From: DATEKX01 sp963726785
Lineage (GTDB): Bacteria > Acidobacteriota > Blastocatellia > UBA7656
Assembly (NCBI GenBank): GCA_963726785.1
Contig: CAVSDJ010000008.1
Coordinates: 1,488,001 to 1,552,000, forward strand
Direction: 5' to 3'
DNA: 64,000 nucleotides
In this document: positions 1 through 7,756 of the stretch, in pieces
How positions within the stretch are numbered: position 1 is the stretch's first letter
Layout: each line of letters starts with the position of its first letter
The notes under the pieces: generated by a model
Told to the model about the DNA's origin: nothing
Database searches by the model: none
Seen by the model: only the letters and a program-made list of their open reading frames with translations
Made by a program: the position numbers and the translations under genes

Positions 1-950
1 CGGGGTATAAGGCAATTGTAGCGGCCCATAAGTAAGATTTTGAAAAGTCCCTTTGAATGTTTCGTGAGGGGCGGTGCAACTGAAACTCCATTGCTTCAGC
101 ACAACGAGACGTATATAGCGGGCACCTGGCCCCAGATTCGGGCTGCTGCCCGAGTCGAGCGGGAGGAACGCTTCCATCCCTTCCAGAGACACCAGACAAG
201 CCGTGCTGACGCCGCTGCTCTTTGGCAGGCGATTGGCGATAATGACAGAGTATTCGCCGAGCGGTGTCTCGTTTATTGCGTCTTCTGCCGCGACCAAGGC
301 GTTCGGTTCCGGTTCAGACAAAACTTCCCGGGAGTGTGCCAACCAGCCCAGGTCCTCTTTTGTAGGAGCGATTGCACTGAACAGTTCGACCGGGACATCC
401 ACCACCAGGCAGGGATCCTTCAGATTTTCGCCCGGCTCCAGTGCCCAAGGCTTAGAAGAATTGCTATAAGTCTTCTTGAAAGCATCGTCATAGGACAAGA
501 TGCCCTTACCGGAATCACCCTTCACTTCGCCTACGGTCACCGCCTGGATTGGGGAGGCGGATCATCGTCGTGGAAGATCAGGAGGGCCAACCAGGGCTTT
601 GCACGCGGCGTATCGTTCTGCACGCTTTCAGTATCACCGACTTGGCGCTCCCAGGGCAGCGTTTTTCGCGAGAATACAATGTGCGGCAGGACGTTGAAGT
701 GGTCGCCCTGATTCCGATCCGGTGGAAACACAGAGGCGATATCCAGCGGATCAAGCGCAAATCTTTCTCCCTGGATGTACACCTTCTTCGTGTGGGTGAA
801 GGTGTCATTAACGTCGGGACCGGTTACCTTCTGTTCTATCGTGAGCGTATAGGTCCCTGCCTTGATCGGCGGCTGGTAGCTTTCCACGAATCGGATCGTT
901 TCTTTGTTGGCTGGAAGATTGTCGTCGCCCTTCTTGGAATCACGTGTCAT
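1..950 (-). CDS. Unrecognised conserved protein, 3' end outside window, one frameshift
   Basis: The start at 950 overlaps the stop of the upstream DUF6603-like gene by 11 bases, so the two are probably translationally coupled. The first 130 residues contain a strongly patterned block (FALDPLDIASVFPPDRNQG, then NVLPHIVFSR, TLPWER and PWLALLIF) that I recognise as recurring in bacterial hypothetical proteins of unknown function. The frame hits a stop at 537, but adding one C to the four-base run at 551-554 (minus strand) restores a frame that stays open to base 1 (continuing IQAVTVGEVKGDSG). I infer one gene with an apparent one-base deletion at a homopolymer. No enzyme motif is visible and no function can be given. 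The protein is soluble in appearance, with no signal peptide. Confidence 0.6.
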
Positions 951-3900
951 CTGTTCCGCTCCCCAACGAACATAGGATGGGCGCCGCAAGCAGTTCGCTA
1001 TGCTGTGCGGCGAAGGCTAAATATTGAGTATCTGTAATGGCGGCAACAGACTTCCCTTGCCGCTGCAGGGCCGAGACGATCTTCGCGCGCTTCTCGCGCA
1101 CCGTGTTGGAGTCAACCTTCGCCAATTCCGCCATTCTTGTAGCTGGACTCTCCTGTTCATCATCCGTTTTCGGAAAGGTCGGGTTGGTCCATGATCGAAC
1201 AGTCCCATTCTTTTCGTTGATGTCATACAGATCCACTTCCAGTTTTTCGACCTTGATCGGCAAGGTCTCGTCAGGCTTCGCCAGTGTCGGCTTCAACGTA
1301 AATCCGGTTGTCAGTTCGTCGGTAACTCGGTCCCCATTAATCATCGCCATGGATGGCGGTTGCGTCGGGTCAGTCTTTGTATCTTTGAACCAGGCAGCGC
1401 GAGGCAGGCGACTGGTAACAGCGGGCAGGATGTCGTCCTTCCCTGTCGGCGTAGAAGGAATCTCCCAGTTCACCGAGCCGCCATCATCTGTATGCCATGT
1501 GATGGTAAGGACGGATGTCAGAGTGCCATTGCCGATCCCGCACGCTGTGACGCCGAATTGGTTCGAGATCTGTTTGGTGCCCACTGCCTGTGAAGAGCGT
1601 TGGTTACCGATTGTTTGAACAAGATGGGCTTCCGAACATGGAATCTTGCTGGAGGTGACGATCTCCAACTTCTCAGGGTTCACAATCCAATCCGGGGTCT
1701 GATGTTTGGGGTCTGGCGGGAGTTCTTTGATCAGCCCGCCCGATACCCGGATGAAGCAGATGGTGTCGGCCTGCGTTTCAGCGACCAGCGCGCGAGGCGT
1801 CACTCCGCCGGATTGAGATTGGTCTTTCGGCAACAGATAGTGAGACTTGAATTCCTCCCAGGTGAGCATCTTCGGAGCGGAGGCGGTCGGGCCAAAGTCG
1901 ATTGCGATGCTGAAGATGTACAGGTCAATCACGGCTGTTCCACCAAATGGCGGCCCATGCAGCGTCACGTCCACGCCAACATGGACGGTGATCGTCCAGG
2001 CAGTCGTTCCCGAGCCGAGCGTGTAGGACGCGCCCAGGCTCAGACTCAGGTTCGCCAGATAGTGAAAAGGCTCCCAGTAAAGCAAGAAGTCGGCTTTGGC
2101 CGTGAACCACGCCTTAAAGTTGCCGCTCACGAAGTTGGCTTCCAGTTCGCCTCCTGCCATCACGGCTACGGGTGTGAGTGCGAAATAGAAGCCGCCCTTG
2201 ATCGTCAGATTATCGCTAACCTTCCAGTTCGCTCCGACTCGCGGTACGGACGGATAGCCCGCCGGTTTTTTAAAGTATGGACTGTAACCGCCGAGCGAGA
2301 CGACGAAATCACCTGCATGGACCTCATCCTTCTCAATTGCTTTGAACCAGATATAGAACGCAAAGCCGCCGGTGAGGTGGCATGCCTCGGAGAGAATGTA
2401 GGATTCCGGGGTCAGTTGCGCGGCGACTTTTAGCAAACCGTCGTCTGGTGCGTAGGTCACCTCAAGCGCCAGTTGTGCGTACCCAATCGGTTTGGATGCC
2501 ATTGGCGGCATCGTTAAACTGGAGAGGCCTAACAGCGCAATCTCAAACCGATTGCCGAAGGAGATAGTCAAGAGGGCGAACGACTCAAGAATTTTGAACG
2601 AGGTGAACTTGATCCCCGCCGCCAACCAATTCTGCTCAAGCGCAGGATAGACCCAATCGTTGATGACCTCCATCGCCTGCACTGGATCAGTAGCTTTGCC
2701 CCCGCCAAACGGGCTTGGGTTCTTGGTGGTGGGCATGGCCGCGGCGACTAACGGGAATCGGGGCAACTGATCTATTGTCGGAATCGTCAGGCTCCGGTTG
2801 TAGCCAAAGCCTGCCGCAATGCCTGTGATGAAGAAGGCCGGCGGCCCACCAAATTCGCCCGTCACCTGTGCAAACAAGAAAAACGAGGATTGGCCGCTAA
2901 CCTTCGCATACGCGGCGATGCCGTTGATCAGGTACGGGTCAATAGCAATCGTCACGTGGCCGCTATATTCATCCGATACTTCCGGCAATCGTGGCGGCAC
3001 TCGCCGCAGCCCGCCGTTGATCGTGACCGGCTTGGCGCTGAAGGAGACCGAGATGCCGTCAAGGTGTGGGACGAGATTGACCTCCTGCAACGACGAGCCC
3101 ACGCCGAGGCCGCTCATTTCGAGGTTCAACGCCGAGAAGCCGAGCGACGCATCGAGCAGGAAAAATAGCTTGCTGGCTTCGTATTGCACTCCGATCCGCT
3201 CAATCGAGACCGGCCCGAACGATTTCGAAATCTCGAACCATTTGGCGGCGGCTTGATAATTTGGCGTGGCTTCTTTTTCCGTCGTAGCGAGAGCAAGCGG
3301 TTTCGGGTCAGGTGGCTTATCAGCGCTGAGCGGCAACACCATCGGCAGATTGTTGGTGCCAGCTTGCAGCATGGCGGCAAACGTGAGCCCCTTGTTCAGC
3401 TTGGTTGGAATCAGCGCGCGGTTACTGAGTTTCTCGGTGATCAGCGAGTTCAGTGTCCCAAGGTCGGCAATATCGTCCGAGGCAAGCATCACCTGCAAAT
3501 CCTCGATGCCGAGTTGCAGCTCCGCAGGGAGCTTGTCGCCAATCACCGGCAAATCCTTAAGCTCAAGCTTGAGCGGCACGTCGAGCTCGAACAAATAGAG
3601 CCTCGGGCTATCGGGCGGTGCTTCGGGCACAAGCGAGGCAAACAGAATCTGGCGACCGCCCTTCGACTGCGCGCTGACGACAACCGTCTTGGCCGTGAAG
3701 TCGTAATAGAATTCTGCCTTGGCGAGCGTGAGGTCGAGATTCTCCGGCAAGGGTGCCATACTGTAGTCGAAGAATTTTGCGATATCCTCGAACCTAAGCG
3801 GCCAGCCTTTGTCGGTCCACTTGAAAAGCACACTCTTGCTCGTCTTGGTCGAATCAAATTCGGCCTCGAAGATTTGCCCCGCGATAGTCAGCGAGCCTTT

Positions 3901-4551
3901 CACCGTGGCTTGATAGGTCTGGTTCGACTTGATCAAATGGATGTAGAGGTCAATGGTGGCGGGCTTGTCTTTGACCAGCTCAAAGGTGCTCGCAGCTTCG
4001 AAGGTGAACTCCTTGGTCCTGGTATCGAACTCTACCGCTAGCTTGGTCAGATCCCACTCAGGGAGACCTTTTGCCTCCTTCCCAAGTGCCTGGCCGATCA
4101 GGCGTGTGAGATGAACCTTGTCTCCCTCGTGCAGCGAGCCGCTGACCGAAAAGCCGCCGTGGCTGTGGGCAGTGACATCGAACCTCACCGCATCGTTGCC
4201 CTTGCCGAGCTTGAGTTGCCCATAAAGACTGGCTGAGACTGATCGCACATCGGAGTTGAACGGGAACAGGATGAGCCAGCCGAATCCGAGTTGCGTGACT
4301 TGAATCTGCTCTGTGATCGTCCAGACTTGGCTTGATTCCACGGCAAACTGCAGATGCCGAACGAGCGGGACCGTCGGGTCTACAGTTGTCGAGATCTCCC
4401 GCAGAGAAAGCGATTCCAGCAACTTGATCCCCTCCGGCAGCGCAAACTCGTCCTGCTTACCGCCCGCCAGTTCGACCAGCGCGCTGATGCCGCGCCCGAG
4501 GCTGACCAGACCTGGAGGTAGCTCCGCCGCAAAACCAAAGAGCGGCGACAA
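940..4551 (-). CDS. DUF6603-like giant beta-rich protein, main part
   Basis: This 1203-codon frame opens at a TTG that is not a real start: the frame is open upstream and reads SPIYGLSPLFGF into it, so this is the body of a protein that begins at 5314. The middle (about residues 490-720) has repeated amphipathic beta segments and a stretch (FFITGIAAGFGYNRSL, then PRFPLVAAAM) that I associate with the DUF6603 family of large bacterial and fungal proteins of unknown role. Later segments look like beta-barrel or beta-helix strands (GGFYFALTPVAVMAGGELEANF). No signal peptide or catalytic motif is seen. Neighbours are a ComEC-like hydrolase upstream and an unrecognised protein downstream on the same strand, consistent with one operon. 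Family assignment is from memory of sequence pattern, not from a search. Confidence 0.6.
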   Translation of the reverse strand: MSPLFGFAAELPPGLVSLGRGISALVELAGGKQDEFALPEGIKLLESLSLREISTTVDPTVPLVRHLQFAVESSQVWTITEQIQVTQLGFGWLILFPFNSDVRSVSASLYGQLKLGKGNDAVRFDVTAHSHGGFSVSGSLHEGDKVHLTRLIGQALGKEAKGLPEWDLTKLAVEFDTRTKEFTFEAASTFELVKDKPATIDLYIHLIKSNQTYQATVKGSLTIAGQIFEAEFDSTKTSKSVLFKWTDKGWPLRFEDIAKFFDYSMAPLPENLDLTLAKAEFYYDFTAKTVVVSAQSKGGRQILFASLVPEAPPDSPRLYLFELDVPLKLELKDLPVIGDKLPAELQLGIEDLQVMLASDDIADLGTLNSLITEKLSNRALIPTKLNKGLTFAAMLQAGTNNLPMVLPLSADKPPDPKPLALATTEKEATPNYQAAAKWFEISKSFGPVSIERIGVQYEASKLFFLLDASLGFSALNLEMSGLGVGSSLQEVNLVPHLDGISVSFSAKPVTINGGLRRVPPRLPEVSDEYSGHVTIAIDPYLINGIAAYAKVSGQSSFFLFAQVTGEFGGPPAFFITGIAAGFGYNRSLTIPTIDQLPRFPLVAAAMPTTKNPSPFGGGKATDPVQAMEVINDWVYPALEQNWLAAGIKFTSFKILESFALLTISFGNRFEIALLGLSSLTMPPMASKPIGYAQLALEVTYAPDDGLLKVAAQLTPESYILSEACHLTGGFAFYIWFKAIEKDEVHAGDFVVSLGGYSPYFKKPAGYPSVPRVGANWKVSDNLTIKGGFYFALTPVAVMAGGELEANFVSGNFKAWFTAKADFLLYWEPFHYLANLSLSLGASYTLGSGTTAWTITVHVGVDVTLHGPPFGGTAVIDLYIFSIAIDFGPTASAPKMLTWEEFKSHYLLPKDQSQSGGVTPRALVAETQADTICFIRVSGGLIKELPPDPKHQTPDWIVNPEKLEIVTSSKIPCSEAHLVQTIGNQRSSQAVGTKQISNQFGVTACGIGNGTLTSVLTITWHTDDGGSVNWEIPSTPTGKDDILPAVTSRLPRAAWFKDTKTDPTQPPSMAMINGDRVTDELTTGFTLKPTLAKPDETLPIKVEKLEVDLYDINEKNGTVRSWTNPTFPKTDDEQESPATRMAELAKVDSNTVREKRAKIVSALQRQGKSVAAITDTQYLAFAAQHSELLAAPILCSLGSGTDDT

Positions 4552-5314
4552 ACCATAGATGGGGCTCGTGATTTTGACGGGAAGTTGCTCCGTCCTGCCA
4601 ATGAGGACGGTTCCCGCTACTTCGATCAGCGTGATGATCGTCGACGCGTCGTCGGGTGCAGACGTCGTCAGGACTCTTCACTTCGATTTCGGGGAGCTTC
4701 AGCCACTTGCCGACTTCCAGGCTCGTGATGCCGGTGACGAGGCTCAGGCAAACGTCAGGCGACTTTGCCCCATTCAGCTTGATGGTGCCGGTAAGCGTGG
4801 GGGTTGCGGCGAGTTTGAGCGGGGCCGCCAGATTTTTGAACGCCGTATTGTTGGTCAGATCGCCGGTAAAGTAGAGACCCGCAGCCAGCTTGCCCTCGGC
4901 GGCGCTCCGCACCGTTAACGTCGGATTGCTGAAATGGAGGTCGCCCAGAATACTCGGCTGTAGAGAGACCAGGCCAGGGTTGTCATCGACTGATTTATAC
5001 GATGGTGGGAGATTGGGGAAACTCGCCGGAAACTGCCACGAGCCCGGCAGGCGGAAGATCAGCTTTACCAGGTAGGTGTCGTCTCCGGTGATCTCCAGTT
5101 GGGCACTTACCCCCTTTACTCCCAGCACGTCAGCCTTGCCATCGAGCGTGACCTTACCTGCGGCCTTCGCCGGGGGCGCGTCTTTGTGGATTTGGAGTTC
5201 AGTGAGACCGAGATAAGAAAGTGTCGTGGCCAGTTCCGGAAACATCTCCTTTGTGAGAACAACCGGGTCTTTGGCCGCAAGCAAACCGTAGATCTCATCC
5301 AAGCTGTGGCTCAT
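4457..5314 (-). CDS. DUF6603-like protein, N-terminal part, frameshifted
   Basis: Starts at 5314 (MSHSLDEIYGLL) and reads sensibly to about residue 218 (EIEVKSPDD). The rest of this frame (CTRRRVDDHHADRS...) is low-quality, Arg/His-rich shadow. A +1 reading of the same bases gives SAPDDASTIITLIEVAG, which runs straight into the 1203-codon frame downstream. I conclude that a single-base indel near 4650-4675 splits one protein of roughly 1,460 residues. The N-terminal part consists of beta-rich segments (GKVTLDGKADVLGVKG, GLYFTGDLTNNT) similar in style to the main body. It lies 31 bases downstream of the hydrolase stop. Whether the indel is real or a sequencing error cannot be told from the sequence. 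Confidence 0.6.
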   Translation of the reverse strand: MSHSLDEIYGLLAAKDPVVLTKEMFPELATTLSYLGLTELQIHKDAPPAKAAGKVTLDGKADVLGVKGVSAQLEITGDDTYLVKLIFRLPGSWQFPASFPNLPPSYKSVDDNPGLVSLQPSILGDLHFSNPTLTVRSAAEGKLAAGLYFTGDLTNNTAFKNLAAPLKLAATPTLTGTIKLNGAKSPDVCLSLVTGITSLEVGKWLKLPEIEVKSPDDVCTRRRVDDHHADRSSGNRPHWQDGATSRQNHEPHLWFVAALWFCGGATSRSGQPRARHQRAGRTGGR

Positions 5315-5345
5315 CTGCTGTCTCCCCCATGGTACGTCTTGCGAG

Positions 5346-6482
5346 CTATGTCATTCGCACGCTCACTAAATGGCTCGGCTCCCACGTGGAAGTAACATCA
5401 ATCACGCTTTGGTCGCTGATACTCAGTTGATACTGAGCCCCTTGATCAGCAGCAGGGCCGATTTGCTGCGGAACATCCAATGCAACCAGTGAGGTGAAAA
5501 TACCGGCTTTGGTGGCCGTCGACAGCCATCCCTTTCCCTGTGCCTGATACTGCACATTATCATTGGATTCATCTGGTTTCTGGTTGTATGTGTCGTAGTC
5601 GTCCGAATCGAAAGCAGAAATAATATTATGGGTCTCGCATTGCTGGTAGAGATTACTGCTATGTTTCTTGATTAGGTCCAGCGTCAGGGTCTGGGGCAGC
5701 CGGTGCCCGGTGTATGTTTTATCGTCGAGGAAGCCATGCCGGTCAGCGGTGATGAAAACAAGTAACGGGCTGACAGCTTTTATCCACTGTACGGTATTGG
5801 AAGTACGGCGGCTGCCGTGGTGTCCAACCTTCAGAACATGGCTGCTCAGTGCGCTAGAGGTATATTCAAAAATGCCGCGGATGAATTTTTCAGTATCCGA
5901 CGTTGCATCGCCTGCAAGAATGACACGCACCTTCCCATACTCAAGCATGAGAACGATGCTGCCAGTGTTCTTGCACCAGGCTTCATCCCGTTTGAGTGTG
6001 CCGGGCGTGTTGGCCGCAAGGATATGAACTTGAGCCCTGCCAAAATGTGAGTGAGACAGCGGAAAGGGGAAGTAACCATTTGTCTTTAGTTCTTGGACCT
6101 GGGGACAGAGTTCCTTGATCCTTTCAATCAAATTTTTCGCCTTGGATTGGTCTTTGATCGCCACCTGAGTTTTGTAAACACCGTAATCATCCGGGGATCC
6201 GCTGTACATCACCCTCGCGACGTTGACCTTCAGGTTTTCTATGAACACCTGCACCATGTTGTAGTGATCGCGGTCGCCGTGAGTGAGGATGAGGTAATCG
6301 AGCGTCTGCCCTGGCTGGCCAAATTTAGTCTTAGTAGTGAAATAAGTGAGAATATCCGGGGTGACGGCCCCTTTGTTCTTGGTCGAGCCCAGATCGACAA
6401 GCATCGTTGCGCCGCCCGGGAAATCGATAAAAATCCCATCCCCCTGGCCCACATCGAGAAACTGTATTTTCAATTCCGGCAT
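5346..6482 (-). CDS. ComEC-like metallo-beta-lactamase-fold hydrolase
   Basis: The protein opens with IQFLDVGQGDGIFIDFPGG, the signature of the ComEC/Rec2 hydrolase branch of the metallo-beta-lactamase fold. The metal site is visible as THGDRDHYN (about residues 68-76), a second Asp at VILAGDATSD (about 190) and a His pair at KVGHHGSRRTSN (about 217-228). There are no membrane segments, so unlike true ComEC it is a stand-alone cytoplasmic enzyme, probably a phosphodiesterase or nuclease. Such free-standing forms are common in bacterial conflict loci. It starts two bases after the stop of a small upstream ORF and leads the DUF6603-like cluster. Substrate unknown. The C-terminal 90 residues (from about 290) are an additional region I do not recognise. 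Confidence 0.85.
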   Translation of the reverse strand: MPELKIQFLDVGQGDGIFIDFPGGATMLVDLGSTKNKGAVTPDILTYFTTKTKFGQPGQTLDYLILTHGDRDHYNMVQVFIENLKVNVARVMYSGSPDDYGVYKTQVAIKDQSKAKNLIERIKELCPQVQELKTNGYFPFPLSHSHFGRAQVHILAANTPGTLKRDEAWCKNTGSIVLMLEYGKVRVILAGDATSDTEKFIRGIFEYTSSALSSHVLKVGHHGSRRTSNTVQWIKAVSPLLVFITADRHGFLDDKTYTGHRLPQTLTLDLIKKHSSNLYQQCETHNIISAFDSDDYDTYNQKPDESNDNVQYQAQGKGWLSTATKAGIFTSLVALDVPQQIGPAADQGAQYQLSISDQSVIDVTSTWEPSHLVSVRMT

Positions 6483-6483
6483 G

Positions 6484-6861
6484 TCAGTTGCCCTCCCGCA
6501 GTATCAATTGCCGGAGCAATTCCATCATCTTTCCCACTGTAGTATGAGGAGCGGCAGCCACACAGTCTGCCGTAAACCCGAAGTTGAGCCTATCGCTCAT
6601 CGTGGCGTTCCAACGATAGGTGGGGCGAAACAATTCGCCCCCGGTAACGAGTAATTTGTCTGGCCCGAATCGCACCAAGAAGTCTTGTGAGGTCGGAAAT
6701 CTGGTTGTGGTCTCAGCGACCCAATTGACGCGACACCGCTGTTCTACTCCCAGCCATGTAAAGCTAAACTTTCGCGCCTTACAACAGAGCACACAAACGC
6801 TAAATCGCCGCCCACTTGCGCTTGTCAATGGCCGACTGGCTGATGTGCAATTCGGCGGCAA
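6484..6861 (-). CDS. Small unrecognised ORF, probably a gene fragment
   Basis: The stop codon is two bases before the start of the hydrolase gene, suggesting co-transcription. The C-terminal 80 residues (from about RVNWVAETTTRFPTSQ through LLRQLILREGN) look like real protein, but the N-terminal 30 residues are Cys/Ser/Arg-rich and unconvincing, so the start is uncertain. Another frame just upstream (minus strand, about 6800-6905) encodes a short helix-turn-helix-like peptide (IIAAELHISQSAIDKRKW) that ends at a stop, so this may be a join between two decayed genes. No function can be assigned. Confidence 0.35.
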   Translation of the reverse strand: MPPNCTSASRPLTSASGRRFSVCVLCCKARKFSFTWLGVEQRCRVNWVAETTTRFPTSQDFLVRFGPDKLLVTGGELFRPTYRWNATMSDRLNFGFTADCVAAAPHTTVGKMMELLRQLILREGN

Positions 6862-7015
6862 TGATAAACACCGTGCGGTGCTGCACCAGGTAATTATCTT
6901 CGATGATGACTTACGCGCGAACTGGTCTACGTAACGATCCCCTCTCGCGGCAACGACTATACAATGTAATCAACCTAATGGCAAGAAAGCGCATTGACTC
7001 AGATATAATTTTACA

Positions 7016-7186
7016 GTGCTGGACCAGGGCCATTCAGTTCTCTGGAATTGGAAGTCAATTCACCGCAGAGACGCAGAGATTACGCAGAGGAAAACTATTC
7101 TTACTCTGCGCCGCCTCTGCGCTCTCTGCGTCTCTGCGGTGAATTGACTTCCAATTCCAGAGAACTGAATGGCCCTGGTGCCGGAC
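7016..7186. repeat. Long palindromic repeat element, copy 1
   Basis: Bases 7024-7078 are a perfect inverted repeat of 7124-7178 (55 bp arms), with a partly paired centre rich in CGCAGAG and CTCTGCG. The whole folds into one long hairpin. The arms are bounded by an imperfect 9-base direct repeat, GTGCTGGAC at 7016-7024 and GTGCCGGAC at 7178-7186, which resembles a target duplication. The inner core (TTCACCGCAGAGACGCAGAG and its complement) recurs at 48984-49108. Cores of this type (TTCACCGCAGAG) are, to my knowledge, found dispersed in several bacterial phyla as palindromic repeats. No coding capacity is evident. It sits in a gene-poor stretch between 6862 and 7756. Confidence 0.85.
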
Positions 7187-7263
7187 TGGCTGATTCATCC
7201 ACAACCCGCTAATAGCAGTTCTATTTATTGAGAGAAAGAATGTCCAAGTCGTTGAGTTTACCC

Positions 7264-7446
7264 TCACGCCGCGAACTGCTCATAAGCGTGCCCCAACCCC
7301 ATCGAAAACGGGCGCACCCTGTGCCGCCCGTACTTCTGATTGAGCCGATCCACAGCCTCCATTAGCCGCGCTTGGCGCTCTGTTTCGGGCGGCACTAGCA
7401 GGCTCTGTCGTCGTCGGGTGTCACGCACAGTGTCGATCAAAAACAA
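7264..7446 (-). pseudogene. Remnant of UmuC-type Y-family polymerase C-terminus
   Basis: The frame encodes about 60 residues, including SLLVPPETERQARLMEAVDR, then LNQKYGRHRVRPFSMG. This matches the small C-terminal domain (DUF4113) at the end of UmuC-like translesion polymerases, where LM..(I/L)D.(I/L)N.RYGR..(V/L)R is typical. Nothing upstream encodes the catalytic domains, so only the tail of the gene survives. No umuD is present. The rest of 7447-7756 shows only short unsupported frames, among them a possible small membrane peptide near 7541-7640. Confidence 0.5.
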
Positions 7447-7756
7447 GCCGCCTTATGATAGCGGAATCCCGGCTTATACACGCGCGCGACTGGCGCGGGC
7501 GCAGCGTGTCGCTTCACCCATGCAGGAATGAATCACGGGTGATCATTCCCATTGACTGGATTATCGGTTACATTCTATCGATGATCGGCGCTTTCGTTAT
7601 TCTTCTCGAAATGCTTGAGGAAAAAATCTGGATGAGATAGTTTCTCCGGCATCAGTCCAGCTCTTCCGGCATCGGATCTTGGTTTAATCGCCGATTGTTT
7701 ATTCCGGAAGAGGCGTCTGACTTTTACTGATATTGTGTAAAGAGGTCTGATTCCTT

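Noticed and set aside
40..711. Plus-strand ORFs over the first kilobase
   Set aside because: They are shadows of the minus-strand protein, whose conserved blocks (FALDPLDI, NVLPH, TLPWER) show the true strand.
6800..6905. Helix-turn-helix-like peptide (IIAAELHISQSAIDKRKW) on the minus strand
   Set aside because: It is bounded by stops on both sides within about 35 codons, so it is at most a relic.
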